64,000 nt of DNA from Bacteroidota bacterium (GCA_016713445.1 JADJPB010000015.1:1-64000), one strand, 5' to 3'; positions 1-9,789 are shown, counted from the first letter of the stretch. Notes: generated by a model not told the origin, from the letters alone. Translations and numbers: made by a program.

Positions 1-1
1 T

Positions 2-766
2 TTACCAGTGTATTTAACGATTGAGGTGTCTTTTATGATCGCAAATCTTGATAAGTTCACACACGGCGGATGGGTAACGATGCTCATTGCAAGTATTCTT
101 ATGACCGTGATGATTGTTTTGTACTATTCGCGGAAAATCAGAAATAGCTGAGTTGAATTTGTGAAGTTGGATGAGTACCTTCCCCTTCTCGATAAATTAA
201 GTAACGATACTACCATTCCTAAATATTCAACCCATCTCGTTTATTTGACCAGTGCAAATTATGCAAATGAGATTGAAGAGAAAGTAGTGTATTCCATCCT
301 CTACAAACAGCCGAAGCGTGCAGATGTGTATTGGTTCGTGCACGTAGATGTATTAGATGAGCCTTATACTCTCGAATATAAAGTGGTAGAAATCATGAAA
401 GGAAAATTGATTCGTGTTGATTTTAGAATCGGTTTCCGTGTTGATCCACGCATCAATTTGATGTTCCGTCATGTGGTGGAAGATATGGTGCGCAATAAAG
501 AAGTGGATATTGTAAGTCGATATCCTTCACTCGGCAATAGAGGGCTCACCGGAGACTTTAGATTCGTAGTCATGGAGAAATTCCTCAGTGTCGACAATGA
601 ACTTCCATGGTTACAAAAAATCATTATGGATCTGTATTTCTTAATCAAGCGTGGCGCATTGCCCGAAGAGAAAGCTTTTGGATTAGATACATCCTCCGTT
701 TCCGTAGAGAAAGTGCCGTTAATTGTTAATCCCGTTACCGACCTCAAGATTCATAGAATTCAGTAA
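2..766 (+). CDS. kup: KUP-family potassium transporter, C-terminal part, with in-frame TGA
   Basis: The 5' end lies outside the window. Reading from base 2, the first ~43 codons give a motif typical of the last membrane part of Kup (ANLDKFTHGGW followed by a hydrophobic helix). A ~200-residue cytosolic tail follows, with YSILYKQPKRADVYWFVHVD and RVDFRIGFRVDPRINLMFRH, both characteristic of Bacteroidota Kup proteins. Kup imports K+ with protons across the inner membrane. A TGA at 149-151 interrupts the frame between KIRN and VEFVKLDEY, although both sides stay in the same frame, so this is a nonsense change or paired errors rather than a single indel. A GTG at 161 could start a separate tail protein, but family length argues for one gene. 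The family call is firm; the meaning of the stop is open. Confidence 0.85.
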
Positions 767-976
767 TGCTTTCAATTAGGCAGTTTTCTTTTTTATATAT
801 TTTTTTAGCCGCTGATTTATTATGATCTATTATGATTTTTTATGATTTTTTCGCTCAGCCATCTTTAGAACATTCTTTCATTTCTTTTAGTCAACATTGC
901 GCAGCACTCACTTCTCAACCTCAAGCGAAGTTTAAAATTATTTGGCTCAACTTAAAATTCTAAGCAAAGCATCTTG

Positions 977-1131
977 GCTATCGGACCACCCCAGAAGTAC
1001 AGTGCGTTGCACAGACTTCTGGGCGCAGCCCTGAAGTATTCGGCGTTGCTTCAACATCAAAGCGCAGCAAATTAACCATCCCGATAGCTATCGGGACACC
1101 CCAGAAGTACAGTGCGTTGCACAGACTTCTG
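977..1131. repeat. Two direct copies of a ~45-bp stem-loop element
   Basis: Bases 977-1021 and 1087-1131 are nearly identical, differing at a GGACC/GGGAC position, with a 110-bp period. Each copy folds: CAGAAGT pairs with ACTTCTG seven bases at the outside, and GTGC pairs with GCAC around a GTT loop inside. The element is therefore a nested dyad, not a simple direct repeat. I saw no third full copy in the window. Confidence 0.75.
1057..1096. repeat. Composite element: TCAAAGCGCAGCAA plus CCCGATAGCTATCGGG palindrome
   Basis: A 14-mer TCAAAGCGCAGCAA (1057-1070) is followed 8 bases later by an 18-bp perfect palindrome (1079-1096, core CCCGATAGCTATCGGG). The same pair occurs at 34729-34774 with a 14-base gap. 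The palindrome could form a hairpin in RNA from either strand or be a protein-binding site. No function can be assigned. Confidence 0.7.
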
Positions 1132-1263
1132 AGCGGAGCAATCCGCCAATCCACCAATCCACCAATTTCCCTCATTATCGCGTGCAAAAGGCAATAAAAA
1201 CCAATAATTTCTTGCGTACCCCCCATAAAAATAGGCGTCTTGTTGAAAAAAACTATATTTTTC

Positions 1264-1295
1264 TTGCCTCACCCCCCTAATTTCACATACCTTTG
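1264..1295 (+). promoter_or_regulatory. Bacteroidota-type promoter upstream of glnN
   Basis: TTG at 1264-1266 and TACCTTTG at 1288-1295 are 21 bases apart. They match the Bacteroidota primary sigma pattern (TTTG around -33, TAnnTTTG around -7). This would leave a ~85-base leader before the glnN ATG at 1385. Confidence 0.6.
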
Positions 1296-1384
1296 CGCCT
1301 GTTCAGGTGATTTAAAGGTGTTTTCTTTAAAAAATTGGAACAAAATATAAGATCATCAGTTAAACACAAAAAATAACTAAACAA

Positions 1385-3576
1385 ATGGCCATTCTTCGTT
1401 TCCGCGCGCTTGAAAACAGCAGCAATCGTAAACCCATCGTAGTGACTGCACCTTCAGCGAAGGTGAGTGACTTTTATGGAATCAATGTTTTTGACAAAGA
1501 GAAAATGCATAAGTACTTAAGTAAGGAAGTATTTAAGCAATTGCAGGAAGCTACACACATCGGCAATCGGATCGACAGAAAGGTGGCTGAACTCGTAGCA
1601 GCTGCTATGAAGAATTGGGCAGTGAGCTTAGGTGCTACGCATTATACGCATTGGTTTCAACCCTTAACGGGAAGCACTGCCGAAAAACATGATTCGTTTT
1701 TTGAATTGAGCGATGAAGGCAGAGCCATCGAAGCGTTTAGTTCAAGTGCGTTGGTGCAACAAGAGCCCGATGCTTCTTCGTTTCCTAACGGTGGAATTCG
1801 TAATACGTTTGAAGCACGTGGATATACAGCTTGGGATCCAAGTTCACCTGCCTTTATTATGGAAAGTCCTTCCGGTAAGACCTTATGTATTCCAACAATT
1901 TTTGTTTCGTATACAGGCGAAACGCTCGACTTTAAAGCCCCACTTTTAAAAGCATTGCACGCATTGAATAATGCTGCTGTTCCGGTTTGTCAGTATTTCG
2001 ATAAGAATGTAAATTCGGTAAATGCTACGCTGGGAATTGAGCAAGAGTATTTCTTGGTAGATTTTGATATATATAATGCACGTCCCGATTTAGAGATGAC
2101 AGGTCGTACGTTGTTTGGCGCTGAAGCAGCAAAAGGTCAGCAGTTGGACGATCACTATTTTGGAACTATTCCCGATCGCGTGAATTCTTTCATGGTGGAT
2201 TTTGAAATTGAATCGATGAAGTTGGGAATTCCACTAAAAACACGTCACAACGAAGTAGCACCATCACAGTTTGAGTGCGCTCCTGTTTTTGAAGATATCA
2301 ATTTAGCTGTTGATCATAATCAATTGTTGATGGATGTAATGGATAAAGTTGCTCGTCGTCATCACTTCAAAGTGTTGTTGCATGAAAAGCCTTATCAAGG
2401 GATGAATGGCTCGGAAAACATAATAACTGGAGCATGTCGACTAATACTGGAAAGAATTTATTGTCGCCGGGAAATTCTCCCAAGAGTAATTTGATGTTCT
2501 TGACGTTTTTCATCAATACGATTCGCGCAGTATTTGAGCACGCAGATTTATTGCGCGCTTCGATTACATCTGCAAGTAACGATCATCGTTTAGGGGCGAA
2601 TGAAGCTCCACCTGCCATCATGTCTATCTTCTTAGGAGAACAGTTGACGAAGGTGATGGATGAGATTGAGAAGTCGGTGAAGGATAAAAAAATGACTCCA
2701 GAAGAAAAAACAGAGTTGAAGCTGAACATTGGAAAGATTCCGGAGATTTTATTGGACAATACCGATCGAAATCGTACCTCGCCCTTCGCATTTACCGGAA
2801 ATAAGTTTGAGTTCCGTGCAGTAGGCTCCTCTGCAAACAGCTCGCATCCGATGACGATTTTAAATACAATCGTTGCCGATCAATTGACAAAGTTTCATGG
2901 AGAAGTAGAATCCATCGCGAAGAAGGGTATTAAAACAGATGAGGCTATTTTGAAGGTGTTGCGCAAGTATATCGTGGAATCAAAAGCGATTCGCTTTGAA
3001 GGAAACGGTTATGGCGATGAGTGGAAGAAGGAAGCGAAGAAGCGTGGATTAAGTAACGTGACTACAACGCCTCCTGCATTAGATGCATTTGTGACGAAGA
3101 AATCAATTAGCCTCTTTGAGCGCAATGGAATTTTTAGTCATCGAGAAGTAGAAGCTCGTCATGAGATTATGTTGGAGCAATACATCAAAAAGATTCAAAT
3201 CGAATCTCGTGTAATGGGAAGCATTGCCATCAATCATATTATTCCCGCTGCTATAAAGTATCAAAGTTTATTGGTGCAGAATGTGGAAGGGATGAAGGAT
3301 ATCGGTTTAACAAAGGAAGTTTACAACACGCAAGTAGAAATTATTAAAGAAATTTCTGCGCATATCACTGTAATCAAAAGCAAGGTGGATGAAATGGTAG
3401 AAGCTAGAAAGAAAGCGAATGCGATTGCAGATGTACGTGCACATGCCGTTGCCTATTGCGATAAAGTAAAAGCTTACTTCAGCGAAATTCGCTACCATGT
3501 AGATAAGTTAGAATTGATCGTCGACGATGAAAGTTGGCCACTTCCAAAGTATCGTGAAATGGTAACGATTCGATAA
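1385..3576 (+). CDS. glnN: Type III glutamine synthetase (frame broken once)
   Basis: Glutamine synthetase III makes glutamine from glutamate, ammonia and ATP in the cytoplasm. The corrected protein is ~730 residues, the normal length for this class and much longer than type I or II enzymes. Visible hallmarks are an N-terminal FYGINVFDKEKMHKYL, the metal-binding GIEQEYFLVD near residue 217, TRHNEVAPSQFE near 286, and the ATP-site region GMNGSGKHNNWSMSTNTG. The last motif appears only after repair: at 2413-2414 one G is missing, which ends the first frame at 2494, while the second frame runs to 3576. The gene is preceded by a good promoter and followed by a terminator, so it is probably monocistronic. 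A single-base deletion in a G run of a core enzyme is most simply a sequence error. Confidence 0.95.
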
Positions 3577-3597
3577 TTATTAATTAAGTAATTTAAG

Positions 3598-3625
3598 GAG
3601 CCTCGAGAAATTGAGGCTCTTTTGT
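3598..3625 (+). terminator. Rho-independent terminator after glnN
   Basis: The stem GAGCCTC (3598-3604) pairs with GAGGCTC (3613-3619) around an 8-base loop and is followed by TCTTTTG. It lies 22 bases after the glnN stop. Confidence 0.8.
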
Positions 3626-3689
3626 TTGTCTTCAATTTTTAAATATGATAATCTAATTTCAATTCTAATTCAAAGCCCCATAACCACAC

Positions 3690-3800
3690 AGGCCACAGAG
3701 TTTTTCTCAGAAGTCACAAAGATATTTAGTAAAACGATAAGCAATTTTTTAGAATAATTACTTCATGTCGCTTTGTGTAAATCTGTGTGTTCTTTGTGGT
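3690..3800. repeat. Imperfect inverted repeat of CACAAAG / CTTTGTG phrases
   Basis: A CCACAGAG...CACAAAG phrase (~3691-3720) is answered by CTTTGTG...CTTTGTGG (~3772-3800) in inverted orientation. I recall similar phrases from gaps of other Bacteroidota genomes but cannot check that here. No gene lies in this stretch. Confidence 0.45.
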
Positions 3801-3852
3801 AAATGAAATTAGATAAAGGTAAAATAGTTTAATAAATTTTCGTTAAATAAAC

Positions 3853-4145
3853 TTAGCGCCATTGCGAGTAAATTTAGCTAGGAAAAATGCGGCCGAATGG
3901 CTTAGCGCCTCTGCTCTTGCGAGAAAATTTAGCGAAGAAAAATGCGACCGAATGGCTTAGCGCTTGCGCCTTTGCGAGAAAATTTAGCGAAGAAAAATGC
4001 GACCGAATGGCTTAGCGCCTCTGCTCTTGCGAGAAAATTTAGTGAAGAACTGTTACCAGAAAATTTGGTGAAGAGAAACTTAGCGCCTCTGCACCTGCGA
4101 GAAAATTTAGTGAAGAACTGTTACCAGAAAATTTGACGAAGAAAG
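3853..4145. repeat. Five tandem copies of a 49-68-bp TTAGCGCC...GCGAGAAAATTTAG unit
   Basis: Units begin at about 3853, 3902, 3957, 4012 and 4080. Units two and three are both 55 bp and nearly identical. Each starts TTAGCGC, passes a variable spacer to GCGAGAAAATTTAGCGAAG, and ends AAAATGCGACCGAATGGC. The last two units replace that ending with CTGTTACCAGAAAATTTG. Degenerate relatives occur at ~13540-13925 and ~41750-41860. An open frame across the array (3942-4136) simply translates the repeat and is not called as a gene. Confidence 0.8.
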
Positions 4146-4169
4146 TCTGTAACAAAATTCTGTTTCTAT

Positions 4170-5435
4170 CTAAATAATTTTAGATAGAACTTTTTTGTAA
4201 AGTAACGTTTGTAAAATAGCCGTCACTGATAAAGTCCATAAACAATAGGTAATTTCTTGCTGTGAAAGAAACCAATATCCAAATGTAGCTTGTAGGAAAA
4301 CACTAAGCGCATAGATTTGTAAAATCTTTTTTTCTTCTTTTACTTTTAGAAGTGCATGCAAGAGGGGAAGTTGGACACAAGTGAAGAGTAAGATGATGAA
4401 AACAGGGATCATCCACCAGGGCGAAATAGCCGCGTATGGTATTTTAGTGGAGAGCACAAAACCGAGCCCTACCCAGATTAATCCCATCAACGTTCCTGCA
4501 ATTAACATTTTTAAGCTTTGATCTTTTAACGCATCACGATTCCAATCGTTGAAATTTAGAGTGCCATGTATTCCTAGTTGATGAACAGTCGCATATCCAA
4601 CGAAGGTCCAAAGCATGAGTAAATGAAATGAGCTCATGGCAATTGCACTGAGTAGAAACACTGCAAAGAAAAAGGGAATTTTGTAATTTAAGAGAACAAT
4701 TGAACTTCTGAAAAAATACCTACCCGACATTTTTAATTGTGTAAAATCAGTGCGAGGGAGTAATGGTAATTTGTATTCATAATAGAATAAGAAGTTGAGT
4801 AAAACAAATCGGATGCCTTGGGAAACAGTGAGTATAACGAGCAAATCCAGAAACTGAAGTTGAGCTTTTGAAAAATAAATCCATCCGTAAGCACCCAATA
4901 TACTGCCCCAACTTATGAGTGACCAGCTATTGATTTTATCTTCCATTTTAGCAGCTACTTTGAATGCTTCATTGTAAATAGTTAAGATTAAGTAAAAGGC
5001 TGTTATTGATAGTGTGACGAAAGGAATTTTTAAAATTGTTAATAGGGCGACAAGCAGACAGGCAATCCCGAATCGAACGCGAATTGCATCACTCCAAATT
5101 GTTGTAGCTTCAGTCGGATTGGCGAGGATGGAATGTTGACAGAAAGTTTCGAAGGAGAATAATGTGGTGTGTTGCAAGACCAACAATGAAAGATAGTAGG
5201 TACTTATTTGTCCCCATGATAAGGCCTCAAACTTTAGTAAGATAAGTAGGGTTAATAATAAAAATGAAATGCTGTTGAATGATGTACTCAGGAATGACAA
5301 GCTCTTAGGGAAAGTCTCTTCAATTTTATTCATTCGTAAAGCGAGCATGTTTTGCATGCTTTTTTTACGTAGAAAATAGGACTTAGTTACTGTTTTTTGA
5401 AACTTATTCTCTCGCCTTGAATAGCTCCCATCCAT
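4170..5435 (-). CDS. Multi-pass membrane protein, polysaccharide-flippase-like
   Basis: The product is a 421-residue integral membrane protein with about ten to twelve hydrophobic segments starting near residue 46 and short polar loops. Its pattern resembles Wzx/MATE-type polysaccharide flippases, but I see no decisive motif. The ATG at 5435 overlaps the 3' end of the upstream glycosyltransferase by 32 bases; ATGs at 5357 and 5333 would remove the overlap and a basic 26-34 residue leader, so the start is uncertain. Overlap with a GT-C type glycosyltransferase suggests co-transcription and a joint role in cell-surface glycan assembly. That role is inference from context. Confidence 0.6.
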   Translation of the reverse strand: MDGSYSRRENKFQKTVTKSYFLRKKSMQNMLALRMNKIEETFPKSLSFLSTSFNSISFLLLTLLILLKFEALSWGQISTYYLSLLVLQHTTLFSFETFCQHSILANPTEATTIWSDAIRVRFGIACLLVALLTILKIPFVTLSITAFYLILTIYNEAFKVAAKMEDKINSWSLISWGSILGAYGWIYFSKAQLQFLDLLVILTVSQGIRFVLLNFLFYYEYKLPLLPRTDFTQLKMSGRYFFRSSIVLLNYKIPFFFAVFLLSAIAMSSFHLLMLWTFVGYATVHQLGIHGTLNFNDWNRDALKDQSLKMLIAGTLMGLIWVGLGFVLSTKIPYAAISPWWMIPVFIILLFTCVQLPLLHALLKVKEEKKILQIYALSVFLQATFGYWFLSQQEITYCLWTLSVTAILQTLLYKKVLSKII

Positions 5436-6831
5436 TGGGATATACCGCTATGCGTACAAGTTTTTTCTGATGCAATAATTGCGTGAAATTTTTAACCGGA
5501 TCAGAATCTTTGTATAATGAATTGAATCGTTCTTGATTGAATAGAATTAAATCGTTGTTGTTGTATAATGGAAATGTGGTGCCCCACATATTTACGATTT
5601 CATGAGGTACATCGTAGGTTCGTAATGCCCCATCAATGGTAAAAGTATTTACAGTGGCAGCAGGAATTTTTTTAAGCGCATTGGCAATGATCAATTCTTC
5701 CTGTTGGTAGTTGTAGATCGGATATATCACTTTGAAGCTTAATGCTATTTGGATAATGATCGCAAAAATATAAACTAACACGCGAAGATTTCTGGTCTTG
5801 AACTGGAACATCAATAATTCATAAGCAGGATATAATCCTAATAAAACAACTGGAAATGCAGGCATGAGAAGTCGGATTTCTTGGGTGGGGAAACCTGCAA
5901 TAAAAATTAAAAAAAGTGCTAAGCAAATTAACCATAGTCTTGGCAAAAGTATTCCGGTACGTAAACTGAAAATAATAAAGACAAGTCCAATGATACAAAA
6001 TCCGGGATGAAGCACAACACTCAATGCATACAGAATATTTGGTAGTGTATACTGTGTAACATCAGCTCCAATGGTAAAACTGTTTTTAAATAAATTGAGT
6101 AGTGACCAGTTTTCAATCCAAGGATGAAATAGGAAATAAAAACTGTCTTGGCCCTTTAAAAAGATGGTGGGCGTGAAGGCCATCAAAATTGAAAATATAG
6201 TGATCAGAAACAAGCTTAATCTTACTTTCGCCGCTTTCCAAATCATCGGAAAAACAGGAATGAGCAAGAGTAAAGTAGAATAACGTGTTTGTATGGCAAA
6301 TACCGCCATACAAACTGAGATTATCATGGACTGACTACTATTGTATTTTTGCCATTTATAGAGTTCTAGGAGAGACCAAGTCAGAAAGGCCATGGAAAGC
6401 ATATCTGGTAATCCTACCATCGAAGAACGGAAGAAAAAAGGAGAGAGAAATAGAACAAGAAAAGCATAGCGTTGACGTTGTGTTCCTTTTGGATAGATGG
6501 CATTGAGTAGTTTACAAAAGCTGATGTAACAAACTCCAGCGGCAAGCATACTTACTAATTGTAGACTGTAGAGATCTGGAATGAAAACAGAAAAAATAGA
6601 GCCAATCAACGGATACAGTACGGGGCTCGACTGACTAATGGGTGATGATCCTCCCAACAGAAATCCAAAAACCGATTGCATGTACCTAAATAGATCATGC
6701 GGCTCCTGGCCATAAAGACCGTTGTATTGTTTCCAAATACAAATAGCAAAAGTAATGGGCAGAAGTAAAACGATAACAAGCCAATTAAATTGGATGTTTG
6801 TGTTTTTACCGATACGTACTCCGTTGTCCAT
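5404..6831 (-). CDS. GT-C fold membrane glycosyltransferase (PMT/ArnT-like)
   Basis: The product is 475 residues with a first membrane helix at ~16-33, then an acidic periplasmic loop (YGQEPHDLFRYMQS) where GT39/GT83-type enzymes carry their catalytic Asp/Glu. About ten further helices follow, with GLPDMLSMAFLTWSLLELYKW and QTRYSTLLLLIPV matching the usual loop and helix pattern, and then a ~100-residue soluble C-terminal part. Such enzymes transfer sugars from polyprenyl-phosphate donors on the outer side of the inner membrane. The acceptor cannot be told from sequence. The gene lies 34 bases downstream of the TonB receptor stop and overlaps the flippase-like gene. Confidence 0.7.
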   Translation of the reverse strand: MDNGVRIGKNTNIQFNWLVIVLLLPITFAICIWKQYNGLYGQEPHDLFRYMQSVFGFLLGGSSPISQSSPVLYPLIGSIFSVFIPDLYSLQLVSMLAAGVCYISFCKLLNAIYPKGTQRQRYAFLVLFLSPFFFRSSMVGLPDMLSMAFLTWSLLELYKWQKYNSSQSMIISVCMAVFAIQTRYSTLLLLIPVFPMIWKAAKVRLSLFLITIFSILMAFTPTIFLKGQDSFYFLFHPWIENWSLLNLFKNSFTIGADVTQYTLPNILYALSVVLHPGFCIIGLVFIIFSLRTGILLPRLWLICLALFLIFIAGFPTQEIRLLMPAFPVVLLGLYPAYELLMFQFKTRNLRVLVYIFAIIIQIALSFKVIYPIYNYQQEELIIANALKKIPAATVNTFTIDGALRTYDVPHEIVNMWGTTFPLYNNNDLILFNQERFNSLYKDSDPVKNFTQLLHQKKLVRIAVYPNGWELFKARE

Positions 6832-6865
6832 TATTCGACTTAAAGGTAACCAAATTTTTAAAACA

Positions 6866-9179
6866 CTAGAATGTCATGCTTATCCCTAAAGATGGGAGGA
6901 AGGGCAGTTGATTTACACGTTGGTAGCGTACACGATCAAAGTAGAAGATATTCTCTCGGTTGTAGATGTTGATAGCACTTGCTGTAATATCTAAATTCGA
7001 GTTCTTACTCAGTACAAATTCTTTCTTTAAACTAATATCCATCCGGTGATAGGGGGGAAGTCGCTTTTGGTTAAGTGGACCGTAAATAATTCCAAGGTTT
7101 CCATTGGTACTATTCGGATCAGTATACAAACCATCTGAGAAATTCTGATATTCGTAAAACCCTTGCGTACCACTAAAAGGAAAGCCAGAACGAAAATTCC
7201 AACGTGCGTTGAATTCCCAGTCGAGTTTCTTACCAAAGGTGTACGACCCCACTAAGTTTACATTATGTCTGCGATCGAAGTGCGGACGATATTCGCGAAT
7301 ACCATCGTTACGTGTTACATAAGTTAATGAATAAACTGCCCATAAATATGCACGCTTGTATTCATATTTTACGACTAAATCTGCACCATAGGAACTTCCC
7401 TTTTCAATGATGAAATCTTTGGTTAGGTAGTCGGGTTGATCTTGATAAAAACCATTGTCGGGATATACTTTGTCGCGATTGATGTTAGAGAGTTGAGTGA
7501 AGTCTTTGTAAAAAGTTTCTACGTTTACACTTAAATGTTTTGTGATATCGATTTCAGCACCAACGATGATGTCTCTTGCTTTTTGTAATCGAGAATTCAC
7601 CGCTTTTCCGTTGAAGTTATCCGGTAAACTTTCTGGACCCGATAAAAAACCATAAAATAGATTCACTACATCTCGATCTGAAACAGCACTGATTAAATTC
7701 TGTGCATAGATACCGCCTGCAAATTTAAATCGTAAGCCTTCAACAGCATTGTATTTTATTCCGATACGAGGTTCTGGAGAAAATTCACTTAAGGATGCAA
7801 AGTACTGAAGTCGGATGCTGGGTTCAATTACAATTTTTTCTCTGGAAATGCGATAACGTAAAAATGATCCAAACTCAGTGGTATTTTCAATCTGCTCATA
7901 AGTAAGGCCGGTAATGGTGTTCGTGAACAATTCAGTCCTGAATCCTAATACCTCTAACCCTATTTTTAATTCATCTTTATTGAAAAAACTGGTGATGTTG
8001 AAACCAAAGTTGAATCCGTTGATCGCACTTTTACGTGGCGGCTCATTCGCTTCTGTTTGGTCGATTTTATACTTCGAAAATGCAAAGACCCCGTCAATTA
8101 AAGTGTTCGAACCTTTGGGAACTAAAATGAAATTACTTCCAAAGCCGTTTGACTTCCAATTGATGTCAGTAACATTTTTAAATTTTGCATCGTCACTGAA
8201 ATCAAATCCGAATAAATTGAGTTGTGATCCATTTTCTCCGTTCAGCGAGACTTTACCATAGAAATCGGAAAAGCTAAAGGGAAGTCCATCTTTGTCTACA
8301 TAATCATAAAGTACTTTTGATGATTGATCGAGGTATGAATTTTTATAGGAAATCAAGAATGAACTGCTTCCACCTCCATCTTCTTTTTGTTTTTTGATGG
8401 GTCCCTCGAATAATAACTTACTCGAAAATGTAGATGCACTTAATTTGCCACCATAGCGACGTTTGTTTCCACCTCTAGTGGTAATGTCCATCACCGAAGA
8501 AATTCGATCTCCATAATCCGCAGGAAATCCTCCTGTGTACACATCCGCATTTCGTAAAATGTCGGTGTCGAAAACTGAAAATAATCCAATGGAGTGAAAC
8601 GGATTGTATACGATCATCCCATCTAGCAACACTTTATTCATAATGGGTGTGCCACCACGAATATAAAGTTGTCCACCTTGATCTCCACTGAATACAACGC
8701 CAGGTAAAACTTGTAAGTACTGTGCAAGGTCAGGCTCGCCGCCAATTGAGGGTACTGATTTTATTTCACGCGGAGTAATTTTATTGACAGAAGCTCTTAC
8801 TTCCGTTTTGCGTGCTTCCTTCTCCGCCGAAACTTCAACGGTTTTCAAATTCACCGATCCTTTTTTAATGTAAATCTGTTTGTCGGTTACTTTGTCTTCT
8901 ACAATAATAATTTCAACCAAGGTGCTGTCATAACCAATCGCTCCAATCGTCAACGAATATTTTCCCGGAGGTACATTCGTGATGCTGTAAAATCCGTTTA
9001 CATCTGTGATTGATCCAAATTGGGTTCCTTTTATAAAAACAGGAGTATATAAAACAGGCTCTCCATTTTCTTTGTCGTAAAGGAATCCACGAACACTACC
9101 CGTTTTTTTGTGCAAAAGAAGCAGCTGTACTAAAAAGTAAGAGAAGAAATACGGTGAAACTAATTAGGTTTTTATTCAA
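6866..9179 (-). CDS. TonB-dependent outer-membrane receptor (signal peptide out of frame)
   Basis: The protein has a carboxypeptidase-regulatory-like beta-sandwich (GSVRGFLYDKENGEPV to TLVEIII), a plug domain (LAQYLQVLPGVVFSGDQGG, YIRGG, DGMIVYNPFH), and a ~550-residue beta-barrel ending in the aromatic LPFLPSLGISMTF. It imports a ligand across the outer membrane using TonB energy. No SusD partner is adjacent, so this is not a classical polysaccharide locus. The frame open to 9115 starts abruptly without a signal peptide. A good one (LISFTVFLLLLFSTAASFAQ) is encoded just upstream in another frame, starting at a TTG at 9179. Removing one base from the seven-T run at 9103-9109 fuses them as ...SFAQKTGSVRG. 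I therefore extend the gene to 9179. The substrate is unknown. Confidence 0.88.
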
Positions 9180-9199
9180 GGGATTTGTTTATTAATGGG

Positions 9200-9391
9200 T
9201 GATTTTAGCTGCTAGCTGTTGGCTTCTAGCTGCTAGTTATTGGTATTTAACTTTTAACTTTTAACTTTAATTCTTTTGTTTTAACTTTATGCTCTTAGTC
9301 TCGAAGCCTAGAAATTATCTACTAGCTATGGTCCATTTCATTCTATCTACAAATTTCTTGAAGCAAGCTAGCAGCTAGCAGCTAGCAGCTC
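9200..9391. repeat. Low-complexity gap: CTAGCAG and TTTTAAC repeats
   Basis: The gap between the TonB receptor and the EVE gene holds tandem TAGCTGC/TAGCAGC words (9204-9240 and 9363-9391), the second set running into the last codons of the EVE gene, and three copies of TTTTAAC near 9250-9267. Related CTAGCAGC words and a TAGCTTC array occur near 26.6-26.7 kb. Confidence 0.6.
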
Positions 9392-9789
9392 ATAGCGAGA
9401 ATAACATCAAATTCTTCAGCAAGAATAGATACCACGGAGAGTCGATTTAATCGTAACATCTGAATGTCTTTTAACTTAGGTTCTGCTTTGATATCTGCGA
9501 GTGATACCGGTTTTTTTAATTTCTTATAAGGTTTTAAATCTACCGAAACCCAATTCTCATTATCTGTGGTTGGATCTTGGTAGCTTTCTTTTTTCACTTT
9601 GGCAATACCCATGATGCATAACCCTTCATTGCTATGGTAAAATAATACGAGGTCGCCTTTTTTCATGCTTCTCAAGTTATTTCTCGCTTGATAATTGCGC
9701 ACACCATCCCAGCAAGCGGATCCGTCATTCACGAATTGATCCCAGGAATACTTGAATGGCTCTGACTTAACGAGCCAGTAGTTCATCAT
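9382..9789 (-). CDS. EVE domain-containing protein
   Basis: This 135-residue protein is a single EVE domain, a PUA-like fold that binds modified bases in DNA or RNA. The hallmarks are the N-terminal NYWLVKSEP, the aromatic-pocket loop CWDGVRNYQARNNLRSM, KKGDLVLFYHS and IMGIAKV. Length fits the family, which includes human thymocyte nuclear protein 1. The last residues (AMSC) come from the edge of the flanking TAGC repeat, so the native C-terminus may have been altered by the repeat. No restriction or modification gene is nearby. The start is one of two adjacent ATGs at 9789/9786. Confidence 0.88.
   Translation of the reverse strand: MMNYWLVKSEPFKYSWDQFVNDGSACWDGVRNYQARNNLRSMKKGDLVLFYHSNEGLCIMGIAKVKKESYQDPTTDNENWVSVDLKPYKKLKKPVSLADIKAEPKLKDIQMLRLNRLSVVSILAEEFDVILAMSC

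Larger units (their letters stand above)
767..1384. other. Intergenic region with stem-loop repeats and the glnN promoter
   Basis: There is no credible gene between kup and glnN. Short open frames on the minus strand at 978-1272 cover repeats and show no domain-like sequence. The region holds two copies of a ~45-bp stem-loop element, a palindrome with a preceding 14-mer that recurs near 34.7 kb, and a short CCAATCCA tandem at about 1143-1170. The right end carries a promoter. Confidence 0.6.

Noticed and set aside
149..151. TGA read as selenocysteine or stop-codon recoding
   Set aside because: No Sec insertion hairpin is apparent and Kup is not a selenoprotein. TGA and TAG end many intact genes here, so no stop is generally reassigned.
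978..1272. Minus-strand open frames of 66 and 82 codons upstream of glnN
   Set aside because: They lie across the stem-loop repeats and overlap one another in different frames; composition is unlike the neighbouring genes.
3942..4136. 64-codon open frame with repeated RENLAKK and KNATEW words
   Set aside because: It is the translation of the tandem repeat array; units of 55 bp are not codon multiples and there is no promoter or domain.
3853..4145. Tandem array considered as a CRISPR
   Set aside because: The units are contiguous without unique spacers of uniform size, and no cas gene is present.
6866..9179. TonB receptor as a SusC of a polysaccharide utilisation locus
   Set aside because: No SusD, glycoside hydrolase or regulator gene is adjacent, and the receptor is of average rather than SusC length.
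9382..9789. EVE-domain gene as a sign of a DNA-modification defence island
   Set aside because: No restriction, methylation or other defence gene lies nearby; stand-alone EVE proteins are common.
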